Below are positions 40,426-49,184 of a stretch of 64,000 nucleotides of DNA, piece after piece. The stretch's first letter is position 1; each line of letters opens with the position of its first letter. The translations under genes were made by a program, and so were the position numbers. The notes beneath the pieces are model-generated. The model was given only the letters and a program-made list of their open reading frames with translations. It was not told the origin of the DNA and did not search any database. This DNA comes from Jiangella sp. DSM 45060 (GTDB lineage Bacteria > Actinomycetota > Actinomycetes > Jiangellales > Jiangellaceae): the NCBI RefSeq assembly GCF_900105175.1, contig NZ_LT629771.1, positions 5,786,622-5,850,621 on the forward strand, given 5' to 3'.

Positions 40426-41205
40426 GTGACGGTGCACACGGGGCTGCCCGTCGTGCGCGCGGTCCGCTACGTCGAACCGCTGCGCGAGGGCGGGTCGCTG
40501 CCCGGCCTGGTCGAGGGCGACGACCTCGGCACCTACGTCGTCAAGTTCCGCGGCGCCGGGCAGGGCCCGAAGACGCTGGTCGCGGAGATCGTCGTGGGCG
40601 AGCTGGCCCGCCGGCTGGGCATCCGGGTGCCCGACCTCGTGCTCGTCGACCTCGACGACGCCATCGCGCGGCGCGAACCCGACCCGGAGATCCAGGAGTT
40701 GCTGCTGGCCAGCGTCGGCGTGAACCTCGGCATGGACTTCCTGCCCCGCTCGCTCGGCTACGACGGGCACGGCAAGCAGGCGGACGCCGACGACGCGGCG
40801 AAGGTGCTGTGGCTCGACGCGCTCACCGTCAACGTCGACCGGAGCTGGCGCAACCCGAACCTGCTGACGTGGCACGGGCAGCTGTGGGCGATCGACCACG
40901 GCGCGGCGCTGCTGTTCCAGCACACCTGGCCCGGGGCGCAGGCGTTCGCCGTCCGTCCCTACCCGATCGACGACCACGTGCTGGCGTTCGCCGCCGACCG
41001 GCTGCCGGCCGTCGACGCCGAGCTGGCGCCGCGGGTGACGCCGTCGCTGCTGGCGGAGATCCTGGCGCTGGTCCCGGACGACTGGCTGCCCGAGGTCCCC
41101 GGGCTGGACGGCGCCGGGCCCGACGCCGTCCGCGCCGTCTACGCCGACCACCTCGCGGCCCGCGCCGCGGCCTCGTCGGACTGGCTGCCGGCGGGTGGCG
41201 CGTGA
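40426..41205 (+). CDS. HipA-like kinase-fold protein
   Basis: A 259-residue protein of the stand-alone HipA-like kinase group. It has the nucleotide-binding strand YVVKFRGAGQGPKTLVAEIVVGELARRLG (Lys), the catalytic loop LDALTVNVDRSWRNPNLL (Asp and Asn of the HxDxxxxN pattern) and the metal-binding AIDHGAAL. Unlike toxin HipA it has no HipB partner; it is paired with DUF3037, overlapping by 4 nt. Phosphorylation of a protein target is likely from the residues kept, but the target is unknown. The GTG start is set by GGAGGG 9 nt upstream. Confidence 0.82.
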   Translation: MTVHTGLPVVRAVRYVEPLREGGSLPGLVEGDDLGTYVVKFRGAGQGPKTLVAEIVVGELARRLGIRVPDLVLVDLDDAIARREPDPEIQELLLASVGVNLGMDFLPRSLGYDGHGKQADADDAAKVLWLDALTVNVDRSWRNPNLLTWHGQLWAIDHGAALLFQHTWPGAQAFAVRPYPIDDHVLAFAADRLPAVDAELAPRVTPSLLAEILALVPDDWLPEVPGLDGAGPDAVRAVYADHLAARAAASSDWLPAGGA

Positions 41206-41576
41206 TCGCGTTCGAGTACGCCGTCGTGCGGGTGGTCCCCCGCGTCGAGCGGGCCGAGTTTGTCAACGCCGGCGTCATCGTCTACAGCCAGAAGGCCGGC
41301 TATCTCGCCGCCGCCACCCACGTCGACGCGGACCGGCTGCGGGCCCTGGACCCCGACGCCGACATCGCGGCCATCACCACTGCGGTCGAGGCGTACGCGG
41401 CCACCTGCACCGATCCGGCGGCCGCGGGCCCGGTCGGCGCCACGGCGATCGGCGAGCGGTTCCGCTGGTTGACGGCGCCGCGCAGCACAATCGTCCAGCC
41501 GGGCCCGGTGCACGCCGGGCTCACCGACGACCCCGCGGCGGAGCTGGACCGCCTGCTGCGTCGCCTGGTGCTCTGA
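41202..41576 (+). CDS. DUF3037 protein, partner of the HipA-like kinase
   Basis: A 124-residue DUF3037 protein: EYAVVRVVPRVERAEFVNAGVIVYSQKAGYLAA is the diagnostic N-terminal half, and FRWLTAPRSTIVQPGPVHAGLTDDPAAELDRLLRRLV the C-terminal half. DUF3037 genes are repeatedly fused or adjacent to HipA-like kinase genes, so a two-component complex is expected, with DUF3037 possibly the substrate or inhibitor. The GTG overlaps the kinase stop codon. Confidence 0.85.
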   Translation: MIAFEYAVVRVVPRVERAEFVNAGVIVYSQKAGYLAAATHVDADRLRALDPDADIAAITTAVEAYAATCTDPAAAGPVGATAIGERFRWLTAPRSTIVQPGPVHAGLTDDPAAELDRLLRRLVL

Positions 41577-41578
41577 GG

Positions 41579-41953
41579 TCAGGCGTTCGGCTGGGGCTGC
41601 AGCTGGGCACGGAGCGCGGCGACGTCCGACTTGTCGGCGGCGAACCCGACGGCCACGACCTTCTTGCCGCTCGGCACGTGCCGCAGCACCTTGCCGTCGA
41701 TCGTCAGATCGGCCGGCGACGACACCGCGAACCGCTTCATCGTCATGCCCAGCGGGTTGCACACCCGCACCTCGCCGGCGTCGATCCTGAGCATCGGATT
41801 GACCAGCTGGAGGATGCCCAGCACGGCCAGGACGGCTCCGGCGAACATGCCGGTCGGCTGCGGGCTGAGGAGTGCGACGGCCAGCAGCAGTGCGCCCACG
41901 ACGAGCGCGGCGACGGCCAACGGCCTGGCGTGACGGACGATCATGGGCCTCAT
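41579..41953 (-). CDS. Small membrane protein of unknown function
   Basis: A 124-residue protein with two adjacent transmembrane helices (PLAVAALVVGALLLAVALL and GMFAGAVLAVLGILQLVNP) followed by a ~65-residue cytoplasmic beta-rich part (IDAGEVRVCNPLGMTMKRFAVSSPADLTIDGKVL) that resembles a small PH-like domain. The ATG at 41953 is 8 nt after TACACT (minus strand), suggesting leaderless translation. It is convergent with DUF3037 (2-bp gap). Confidence 0.7.
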   Translation of the reverse strand: MRPMIVRHARPLAVAALVVGALLLAVALLSPQPTGMFAGAVLAVLGILQLVNPMLRIDAGEVRVCNPLGMTMKRFAVSSPADLTIDGKVLRHVPSGKKVVAVGFAADKSDVAALRAQLQPQPNA

Positions 41954-41991
41954 GCGCCCGCAGTGTACGTGCCGCGCGCGCAGGGCGACCG

Positions 41992-42609
41992 TCACGCCTG
42001 GCCGACGGCGACGTGGTCGTCGAGCCAGTACGGGAAGTCGAGGAGGTCGGCGAAGACGACGTCGGCGCCGGCCTCGCGCAGCGCGAGCGCGTCGTGCCCG
42101 CCGGTCGTCACGCCGATGGCGTAGGCGCCGGCCGTGCGGGCCCCGACCATGTCACCGGGGTGGTCGCCCACGTAGACGTCCGCGCCGCGTTCGCGCAGCG
42201 CGACGCCCTTGGACTCGGCGTACCGCTCGCCGACGACGTCGTCGACCGGCAGGCCGACGTGCGCGAGGACGGCGCGGACCGCGGACTCGATCTTGGCGCT
42301 GACGACCAGCACGGTGCCGTGGTGCGCGTGGATGGCGTCGACGGCCTCGACGGCGCCCGGCAGCGGCTTGGTGCCCGGGATGCCCAGCGTCGGGTAGAGC
42401 TCGCGATAGATGACGCGCGCTTCGTCGACGCGGTCGTCCGGGACGAAAGCGCGCAGCGTGGTGTCGAGCGGCAGGCCGATCATCGGCAGCAACTCGTGCG
42501 GCTCGATGACGACGCCGACGCGGCGGAACGCCTCGGTCATCGAGACGGTGATGCCCTCCGCGGAATCGACGAGGGTGAGATCGAGGTCGAATCCGATGGT
42601 GAGGGGCAT
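41992..42609 (-). CDS. HAD-superfamily phosphatase
   Basis: A 205-residue HAD hydrolase. Motif I is FDLDLTLVDS (nucleophile Asp and acid Asp), motif II is VVSAK, the motif III lysine is in AESKGVALRERG, and motif IV is YVGDHPGDMVGA. The helical cap inserted after motif I is the phosphoglycolate-phosphatase type. The substrate is not predictable. TATGGT on the minus strand lies 7 nt before the ATG at 42609, supporting this start over one 21 nt further upstream. Confidence 0.9.
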   Translation of the reverse strand: MPLTIGFDLDLTLVDSAEGITVSMTEAFRRVGVVIEPHELLPMIGLPLDTTLRAFVPDDRVDEARVIYRELYPTLGIPGTKPLPGAVEAVDAIHAHHGTVLVVSAKIESAVRAVLAHVGLPVDDVVGERYAESKGVALRERGADVYVGDHPGDMVGARTAGAYAIGVTTGGHDALALREAGADVVFADLLDFPYWLDDHVAVGQA

Positions 42610-42665
42610 GGTGATCACCATACGCGGCATTCACCCCGGCCTGTGTGATGCGGCTCACCTCCGGT

Positions 42666-45272
42666 TCAGGCGCCGCCCAGGGCGAGGAACGACCACGCGG
42701 TGGCGCGGTCGCGGGCGCCCGCCGCCGCCCGGCGTGCCGCCAGCAGCGCCGCGCCGAGATCGTCGCCGGTGCGCAGCCGCCCGTGCACGACCAGGCTGAG
42801 GTCGACGCTCGCGGCGTCGCTCACCGGGACGACGGTGGCCAGCAGCCCGGCCGTGCCCAGCGCCGACAGCGACGTCGTCAGCCCCAGCAGCTCGTCGGCG
42901 CCGGTGGGCGAGCCGACGCCGGACTCGCACGCCGTCAGCAGCAGGCGGTACGGCGGCGACTGCAGCCGCTCGATGTCGAACACCGTCAGCGGGCCGTCGG
43001 CCAGTTCCAGCGACGAGAACATCGGGTTGTCGCCGCGGTAGCGGCCGTGCGCGCCGATGTGCGCCAGCCACGACCCGTCCAGCGCGGCCAGTGCGGCGTC
43101 GGCGGTGGCGTCGCCGCCGGTCAGCACGGTCGCGTCGGTGTAGACGCCGGCCAGCACGCCGACCTCCGCACCCGACGACGCGAGGTCCGCGCCGGCGATC
43201 AGCGCGACGCTCCTGTCCTTCGGCGGTGTGCTCGTCCGGGCCCGCAGCCAGGCGGTCGCCGACGGCGCCACCGTCACGTCCCTGTCCCGCAGCGCCGGCA
43301 GCGCGCCCCACGGCACCGACTGCATCGTCGACGGCGGCACCAGCACCACCGGCCCGTCCCCCAGCTCGCGGACCGCCGGGCCGAGCATCGTCTCCTGCAG
43401 CCGGGCCAGGCCGGGCTCGGCGGCGGCCAGCAGCACGCCCGCGACGGCATCGGCGGCCACCGCGGCACCGCGCAGCGCGAACTTGGCGTACTCGACCTCA
43501 TCCAGTGCGGCGCCGGAATCGCCCGCGACCACGTGCTTCAACCGGCCCTCACGTGCGACGACGGCGTGGAACCGGCCGCCGCGCAGCCCGACGATGCTGA
43601 CCAGCGTGCGGTCGCCGAGCGCGTCGAGCAGTTCGCCGACGTCGAGCCGGCGGCGGGTGGTCCGCGGGCCGGCGGTCTCCCGGCCGTGCACGTGGCGGCG
43701 GATGCGTTCCTCGATGCGCCGCCGCTCCGCCTCGTCGGCGTGGCTGCCGATGAGGCTGCCGACGGCGCGCAGCCGGCCCAGCTCGGCGGCCAGCTCGGCG
43801 TCGTGGCGGGCGGCCGGCCAGGGCAGCGAGTGCAGCGTGCCGCGCCAGCGCTCGGTCCACCGCAGCAGCTCCCGCGCCGTGCCGTCGACCGCCACCCGCC
43901 GCGTCGCGAGCGCCGCGAGGTCGCTGCCGTGCACCGTCGCGCGGGCCCGCAGCTCCGTCGCGCCGAGCGACAGCGCGTGCGTGTCGAGGACGTCCAGGCC
44001 GCGGCCGCAGGCACGCAGCATCGCCCGGCGGTCGCCCGCGGACTCGGCCAGCAGCGCCTGCGCGTACCAGCCAGTGGCCCGGCGCAACGCCGACCCGCGC
44101 CCGCGGCGTCCGGCCGCCGCCGTCCGCAGCGCCTCCTCCGCCAGCTCCGGCAGCCCCGTGGCCGACGCCAGCCGGCCCGCCAGCACCAGCGCGTCGAGGC
44201 GTTCGGAGGCGTACCGGTCGGTCAGCTCCGCCGCCAGCGCGGCCGCCGCCCGGGCGTGCCGCTTCGTGACGGCGCCGGCCTCGGCCTGCGCCCGCAACAC
44301 CACCACCCGCGCATGCCGCTCCGCGTCGTCGTGTCCCTGCCGGCGGCTCGACCGGGCTGCTCTTCTGGCCAGGTCGGCGGCGCGGCTCGCGTTGCCCGCC
44401 GCGAGGTGCACGATGGCCGCCGCGATGAACCCGTCGGACCTGCGCAGCGCCGAGTCCCTGGCGCCGTCCAGCACCGCCACCAGCTCGTCCGCCGTCCCGG
44501 CCGCGTCCTCGGTCAGCCCGGCCGCCAACTGCACCACCGCGAGGTCGCGCACCACCTCCGGCGGCACCACGCCCAGCTCCTCATACCTGCGGCGCGCGTC
44601 GTAGAGCAGGCGCAGCGCCCGCGGCAGGTCCCCCATCCGGTGCGCGCAGTCGCCCCGATCGTGGACGACGATGGTGGCCAGATAGTGCTGTCCGTCCTCC
44701 TCGGCAAGCGCCTGCGCGCGGGCCAGCTCGCCGTCGGCATCGGTGAACCGGCCGAGTCCGAGCAACGCGGCGGCGAGGTTGATCCTGGCGCGGGATTCCC
44801 ACGCCGAGTCACCGAGCCGGCGCAGGCTCTCCGCCGCCACCCACCCATCCTGCTGGGCCTGCCCGAGATCCCGGAGGACGTACGAGGCCGCCGCCCGGCG
44901 CACCAGGATCCGCGCGCGTTCCAGCGGGCTAGCGGCCACGAGCGCGCTGTCGAAGGCCGCCGTCGCTTCGCGGGCACGGCCGGTCAGCGCCAGGATCGTG
45001 CCGAGGCTCGCCTCCAGGTCGGAGACTCGATCGACCATCCCGTGCTCCCGGCTGAGCCGGATCCCCCGGCGCGCGGTGCGGATGGCACGCGCGTGCTCAC
45101 CTCGCTCCCGCTGGACGATCGCGAGCGCCTGCAGCGCGTAGGTGCGGTCGAGGGCCGGGGCCCGCCGCTCCACGACGGCCTCGGCCAGCACCCGAGCCTC
45201 TTCGGGGCGCGACATCGCCAGCGCGGGCAATTCTTCCGGAGTCACCGCTGCCGACGTGCTTCCCGAGGTCAC
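42666..45272 (-). CDS. CHAT-domain (caspase-like) protease with TPR repeats
   Basis: An 868-residue cytoplasmic protein. Residues ~20-440 are TPR-like helical repeats (for example DRTYALQALAIVQRERGEHARAIRTARRGI and ATAAFDSALVAASPLERARI). Residues ~570-868 are a CHAT domain: LVSIVGLRGGRFHAVVARE starts it, the catalytic His742 is in WLAHIGAHGRYRGDNPMFSSLEL, and Cys782 is in YRLLLTACESGVG. This caspase-like dyad cleaves proteins after activation through the sensor repeats. It is divergent from a cytoplasmic subtilisin gene with only 53 bp between starts, so the two are probably co-regulated. Comparable CHAT proteins act in bacterial immunity and regulated cell death. Confidence 0.88.
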   Translation of the reverse strand: MTSGSTSAAVTPEELPALAMSRPEEARVLAEAVVERRAPALDRTYALQALAIVQRERGEHARAIRTARRGIRLSREHGMVDRVSDLEASLGTILALTGRAREATAAFDSALVAASPLERARILVRRAAASYVLRDLGQAQQDGWVAAESLRRLGDSAWESRARINLAAALLGLGRFTDADGELARAQALAEEDGQHYLATIVVHDRGDCAHRMGDLPRALRLLYDARRRYEELGVVPPEVVRDLAVVQLAAGLTEDAAGTADELVAVLDGARDSALRRSDGFIAAAIVHLAAGNASRAADLARRAARSSRRQGHDDAERHARVVVLRAQAEAGAVTKRHARAAAALAAELTDRYASERLDALVLAGRLASATGLPELAEEALRTAAAGRRGRGSALRRATGWYAQALLAESAGDRRAMLRACGRGLDVLDTHALSLGATELRARATVHGSDLAALATRRVAVDGTARELLRWTERWRGTLHSLPWPAARHDAELAAELGRLRAVGSLIGSHADEAERRRIEERIRRHVHGRETAGPRTTRRRLDVGELLDALGDRTLVSIVGLRGGRFHAVVAREGRLKHVVAGDSGAALDEVEYAKFALRGAAVAADAVAGVLLAAAEPGLARLQETMLGPAVRELGDGPVVLVPPSTMQSVPWGALPALRDRDVTVAPSATAWLRARTSTPPKDRSVALIAGADLASSGAEVGVLAGVYTDATVLTGGDATADAALAALDGSWLAHIGAHGRYRGDNPMFSSLELADGPLTVFDIERLQSPPYRLLLTACESGVGSPTGADELLGLTTSLSALGTAGLLATVVPVSDAASVDLSLVVHGRLRTGDDLGAALLAARRAAAGARDRATAWSFLALGGA

Positions 45273-45325
45273 GCCCTGATGCTAGACATGTAGTCGTTTG
45301 CCCGAATCATGGCTGGGGGAATCCG

Positions 45326-46549
45326 ATGCAACCAGACCGCGAACGACTTCACCAGGAGTTCGAGAGACTCCGCGACAACAGCGCGCGACGCACGAAGGAC
45401 CGGGGATTCGAGCTCGCCGCACGATGGAACCGGGACGAGACCGCGATCGAATACCTGTACCGACAGGGTCAGCTGATCTGCGACGAGCGCGATCTCGACA
45501 CCGTTCTCGAGGCGTTCGATCAGTTGCGCCTGGACCGTCCCGAGGTGACGGAGGGACCGGTCGGCCTCGCCGTCCTGCACGTCCCGGACACCGACGCTGC
45601 CGAGATCGCCGCCAAGCTCGCTGAGGTGCTGGGCGACGAGCGCCTCGTCGCGCCCAACCACGTCCTCGACGCGCAGGTGCACGTCGCCATGTGCCCGGCC
45701 ACCGAGCCGGTGCCGGCGTATGGCCCGATCCCGGTGCTGGGCGAACCGGTCGGCCCCGGCCGGCCGAGGGTCGCCGTCGTCGATACGGGGTACTTCCCCG
45801 AGGCCGGGATCGACTCCGGTTTCAGCCGGTTCTCGGCGGTGAAGAAGTACGAGATCGACGACGACGTCTATGTGCCGGGTACGGACGAGATCCGGCCGTA
45901 CGGGGGTCACGGCACGGCGACGACGGCCCGGCTGCTGGCGGTGTCCGGCGCCGAGGGTGTCGAGGTCGAGGTCCGCGACTGCCTGCTCGGCGGCGCGGTG
46001 GACGAGCTGGCGATCGTCGAGGACCTGGAGAAGGTCATCAAGGGCGGCGCCAACGTCGTCAGCGTCCAGGCGGGCCTCTATGCCCGGCCGGGCAACACGC
46101 CCAAGTCGTTCGACCTGCTCTACCGACGCGTCGTGAGCAAGCACCCGGACACCGTCATCGTCGCGGCTGCGGGCAACCACGGCACCGACGTCCCGTTCTG
46201 GCCGGCCGCGTACAGCTGGGTGACGGCCATCGGCGCGCTCACGACCGGTGGCGACTACCGGGCGCCGTGGAGCAACTTCGGCTACTGGGTCGACGCCTAC
46301 ACGCCGGGCGAGAGCACCGTCATCCCCTACCCGAACGGCCGGTACGACTACATCGACGAGACCTCGGCGCGGTTCAGCAACGGGCACGCCATCTGGTCCG
46401 GCACGTCGTTCGCGGCGCCGGTCGTGGCGGGGCTGATCGCTCGCCGGATGATCGAGCGCGAGGTGTCCGCCCCGGTCGCGCGGCACCTCGTGCTGCAGGA
46501 GGCGGCCATCGGCGCGCTGCACCACACCGGCCCGAGGCTCATCGTCTGA
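45326..46549 (+). CDS. Cytoplasmic subtilisin-like (S8) serine protease
   Basis: A 407-residue S8 peptidase without a signal peptide. The catalytic triad is intact: Asp153 in VAVVDTGYF, His195 in GGHGTATTA, and Ser361 in SGTSFAAPVVAG, with oxyanion Asn284 in AAAGNHG. Residues 1-140 are a non-catalytic N-terminal part (QEFERLRDNSARRTKDRGFELAARWNRDETAIEYLYR ... LAVLHVPDTDAAEIAAKLAE) that could be an inhibitory prodomain or a sensor, rather than a secretion propeptide. It is paired divergently with the CHAT protease, and a strong terminator follows. Confidence 0.88.
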   Translation: MQPDRERLHQEFERLRDNSARRTKDRGFELAARWNRDETAIEYLYRQGQLICDERDLDTVLEAFDQLRLDRPEVTEGPVGLAVLHVPDTDAAEIAAKLAEVLGDERLVAPNHVLDAQVHVAMCPATEPVPAYGPIPVLGEPVGPGRPRVAVVDTGYFPEAGIDSGFSRFSAVKKYEIDDDVYVPGTDEIRPYGGHGTATTARLLAVSGAEGVEVEVRDCLLGGAVDELAIVEDLEKVIKGGANVVSVQAGLYARPGNTPKSFDLLYRRVVSKHPDTVIVAAAGNHGTDVPFWPAAYSWVTAIGALTTGGDYRAPWSNFGYWVDAYTPGESTVIPYPNGRYDYIDETSARFSNGHAIWSGTSFAAPVVAGLIARRMIEREVSAPVARHLVLQEAAIGALHHTGPRLIV

Positions 46550-46573
46550 GTCGCGCGGGTCGCGAGCGGTCGT

Positions 46574-46608
46574 GGTGGCGGGGCGCCCGGACCCCGTCCC
46601 CCGCCACC
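46574..46608. terminator. Intrinsic terminator between protease and MFS genes
   Basis: GGTGGCGGGG (46574-46583) pairs with CCCCGCCACC (46599-46608) with a GC-rich 15-nt loop, between convergent stops at 46549 and 46619. Confidence 0.7.
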
Positions 46609-46618
46609 TGACCGCAGG

Positions 46619-47869
46619 CTAGGGTGCCTGCCGCCGCTCGGCACGGTACGCCGGAAGGTAGAACGCCGCCGCCGCGGCGAGGATCACGCCGCCCAGGACC
46701 ATGGCCGTCGCCAGCGAGGTGGACTCGCCGACCGCGGTCAGCGCGATCAGGCCGAGCGCGGCCGCGGGCTGGAAGACCATCGAGCTGATCGACACGATCG
46801 TGACCCGGTGCTCCTCGGTGACCTCGCGGTGCACCAGCGTCATGTGCATCGGGCTCGACGCGCCCTGGATGACGTAGCAGGCGATGAACGCCACGACGAT
46901 GCCGGCCGCGCCGAGCGACAGCCCCATCGTGGCGACGAAGACGCCCTGGGCGACCCGCGTGACGGCGGCGGTGGCGGTGATGCCGATGCGCCGCGCCAGG
47001 CGTGGCGCCAGCGCCGCACCGGCGGCCGAGGCGAACCAGGCGGCGGCCGCCGCGGGTCCCATGATGGCGCCGGCCCGTTCGGCGTCGTCGACCACCTCGG
47101 CCAGCCGGACCGGCGTGAGCGACTCGTACGCCGTCGCACCGAATCCCCAGGCCACCTCGATAAGGATCAGCCCCTGCAGGACCACGGAGGCGCGGACCAC
47201 CCGCAGGCTCCCGCCGATGACGCCAGGCGCCTCCCGTACGGCCGCCGTCAGGGCCGGCCAGCCCGACCGCGGCCGCGCCTCGACCAGCAGGCTGATGGTG
47301 GCGGCGACCGCGACGGCCCGCAGCACGGCCGCGACCAGCACCGGCACCGCCAGCGCCTCGACCGACGACAGCGGGTCGAGCGCGACCAGGCCGCCGGCCA
47401 CCAGGGCGCCCACGCCGACGGCGATGCCGGTGACGGTGCCGCCGCGGGACAGGCCGGTCGAGATGTCGGCGTCCGGGTCGCGGGCCTGGACCGTGTCGAC
47501 GTACCAGGACTCCAGCGGGCCGCTGTCCAGCGCCCGGTACAGGCCCTGCACGCCGAACGCCAGCGCGAACACCGCGAACGAGTCGGCGACGAAGATCAAC
47601 CCGCAGCCGGCCAGGCTGACCAGCCCGGAGGCCACCATCACCGGGCGGCGGCCGAGCGCGTCGGAGAACCCGCCGGTCGGCAGCTCGAGCAGGAACACGA
47701 CGAGGCCCTGGGCCGCGGCGGCGAGCCCGAGCTCGGAGAGCGTGAGGCCGCGCTCCAGCGGCAGCAGCGTCAGGACCGGGAGCAGCATGCCGGACGGCAG
47801 CCAGCGCAGGGCCAGCAGGATGAGATACCGCGTCCGGGCCTGCCGGGCGTCGAGCTGCGTCATGGCCAT
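46619..47869 (-). CDS. MFS transporter
   Basis: A 416-residue permease with twelve predicted helices, starting RYLILLALRWLPSGMLLPVLTLLPLERGLTLSELGL. Motif A is ELPTGGFSDALGRRPVMVAS, and the second half begins near LQGLILIEVAWGF. The short C-terminal tail is RAERRQAP. It belongs to the DHA1/DHA3-like drug or metabolite exporters; the substrate is unknown. Two in-frame ATGs (47869, 47863) are possible starts. It lies upstream of the frameshifted FAD oxygenase remnant in map order, on the same strand, and may share its promoter region. Confidence 0.85.
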   Translation of the reverse strand: MAMTQLDARQARTRYLILLALRWLPSGMLLPVLTLLPLERGLTLSELGLAAAAQGLVVFLLELPTGGFSDALGRRPVMVASGLVSLAGCGLIFVADSFAVFALAFGVQGLYRALDSGPLESWYVDTVQARDPDADISTGLSRGGTVTGIAVGVGALVAGGLVALDPLSSVEALAVPVLVAAVLRAVAVAATISLLVEARPRSGWPALTAAVREAPGVIGGSLRVVRASVVLQGLILIEVAWGFGATAYESLTPVRLAEVVDDAERAGAIMGPAAAAAWFASAAGAALAPRLARRIGITATAAVTRVAQGVFVATMGLSLGAAGIVVAFIACYVIQGASSPMHMTLVHREVTEEHRVTIVSISSMVFQPAAALGLIALTAVGESTSLATAMVLGGVILAAAAAFYLPAYRAERRQAP

Positions 47870-47902
47870 GCATCCTGTCCGACCCGAAGTCGGGACACAA
47901 CG

Positions 47903-49124
47903 TCACCCACCGGACATCGCCCGGCGCAGCGCGGCCGCGCCGACGAGGGGCAGCACCACCCGCGGCGTGAAGTAGCGGTCCGCCGGGACGATGCCGGCCA
48001 GGGCGCCGAGGAACCGGCCGATCTCCGCCGGCTGCCGGGCCAGTGCCGCGAAGAGGGCGTGATCGGTGCGACGCGAGCGCAGCGCGGCCGTGCGCAGGGT
48101 GAGGTCGTACATCGGGCGGAGGCGCCGGTAGCGCTGCCGCTCCCACGCGCTCAGCGCCGCGCCCAAGGGCCGCGTGCCCGCGAGCCCGGCCACGACGGCG
48201 GCGGCCAGCGACTCGGCGTCGGCGAGGGCGTGTGAGATCCCCTGGGCGGTCACCGGGTCCATGACGGCGCCGGCGTCACCGGCCAGCCCAGCCGGGGCCG
48301 CACGACGCGCGCACGACGTTCGGCAGGTCGGGCGTGGTGCGCAGCCGTTCGGCCAGGGCGCCCGACCGCACCCGGGCGCCGAGGTCGCCGCAGCGGTCCA
48401 GGACGGCGAGGTAGTGCGCGGTCAGGTCGCGCCGGGCGGCGGCGAACCGCGCCTGCGGCGTGGCCGCGTACACCACGCTCAGCCCGTCGCCCGTGGGGAA
48501 CGCGGCCACCACGTGCCCGTCGCGGTGGTACAGCTCCCCCGACGGCAGCGGCACGCCCGACCAGTAGCCGTAACTGGCGAACGTCCGGACCGGCGCACTC
48601 CACCGCACTCGAGCGCCGGCGGCCGCAGCGACGGCCGAGTGCTTGCCGTCCGCGCCGATCACCAGGCGGGCCGTCTCGGTGACGGCCGGGCCACGCACGC
48701 CCCGGCCACGGATCCCCGTCACCACGCCGTCCCGCCACACCAGCTCCTCCAGCCGGAACCGCTCCCGCACCTCGGCGCCGGCCGTCCGCGCCGCGTCGAC
48801 CAGGACGGCGTCGAGCAGCGTGCGCCGCGGGCTGTAGAGCGCGTCGACGCCGTCGACGGATGGATAGCGGCCGGCCAGCACCACCCGGCCGGAGTCGAAC
48901 CGGACCTCACGGGCGGCCGGCGTGCCCGCGGCGACCAGGCGATCGAGCACGCCCCAACGAGCCAGCCGCGCGGCCGCGGGCACCTGCACCTGATGGGAGG
49001 AGACGGTGTCGGACGGGAACGCCGCGCGGTCGACGGCGAGCACGCGCAGGCCGGCGCGGGCCAGCAGCAGGGCCGTCGCCGCACCGGCCACCCGGGCGCC
49101 GACCACGATCACGTCGTAGCTCAT
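47903..49124 (-). pseudogene. FAD-dependent oxidoreductase/monooxygenase, frameshifted
   Basis: The N-terminal frame (49124 down to 48276) reads SYDVIVVGARVAGAATALLLARAGLRVLAVDR (FAD-binding GxGxxG-type motif), RRTLLDAVLVDAA and VIGADGKHSAV, ending ...CGPGWAGR-stop. The next frame continues LAGDAGAVMDPVTAQGISHALADAESLAAAVV to 47903, the FAD motif 3 (GD...P...G) region and C-terminus. Joining them restores a normal ~407-residue geranylgeranyl-reductase/PHBH-like FAD protein; the expected GWALAGDAG has lost two bases or gained one near 48285. It is either a real pseudogene or a sequencing error. A TetR gene is divergent. Confidence 0.85.
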
Positions 49125-49145
49125 CGCACACCCCCGCAAGACCGG

Positions 49146-49184
49146 ACCATACGCCACCGTATGGTATGTCCGTACGGTACCGTA
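49146..49184. promoter_or_regulatory. Two palindromic TetR operators
   Basis: ACCATACGCCACCGTATGGT (49146-49165), with 8-bp arms, and TACGGTACCGTA (49173-49184), a perfect 12-bp palindrome, share the CCGTA/TACGG half-site. They fill the gap between the divergent FAD oxygenase and tetR genes, so autoregulation and control of the oxygenase are likely. Confidence 0.7.
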
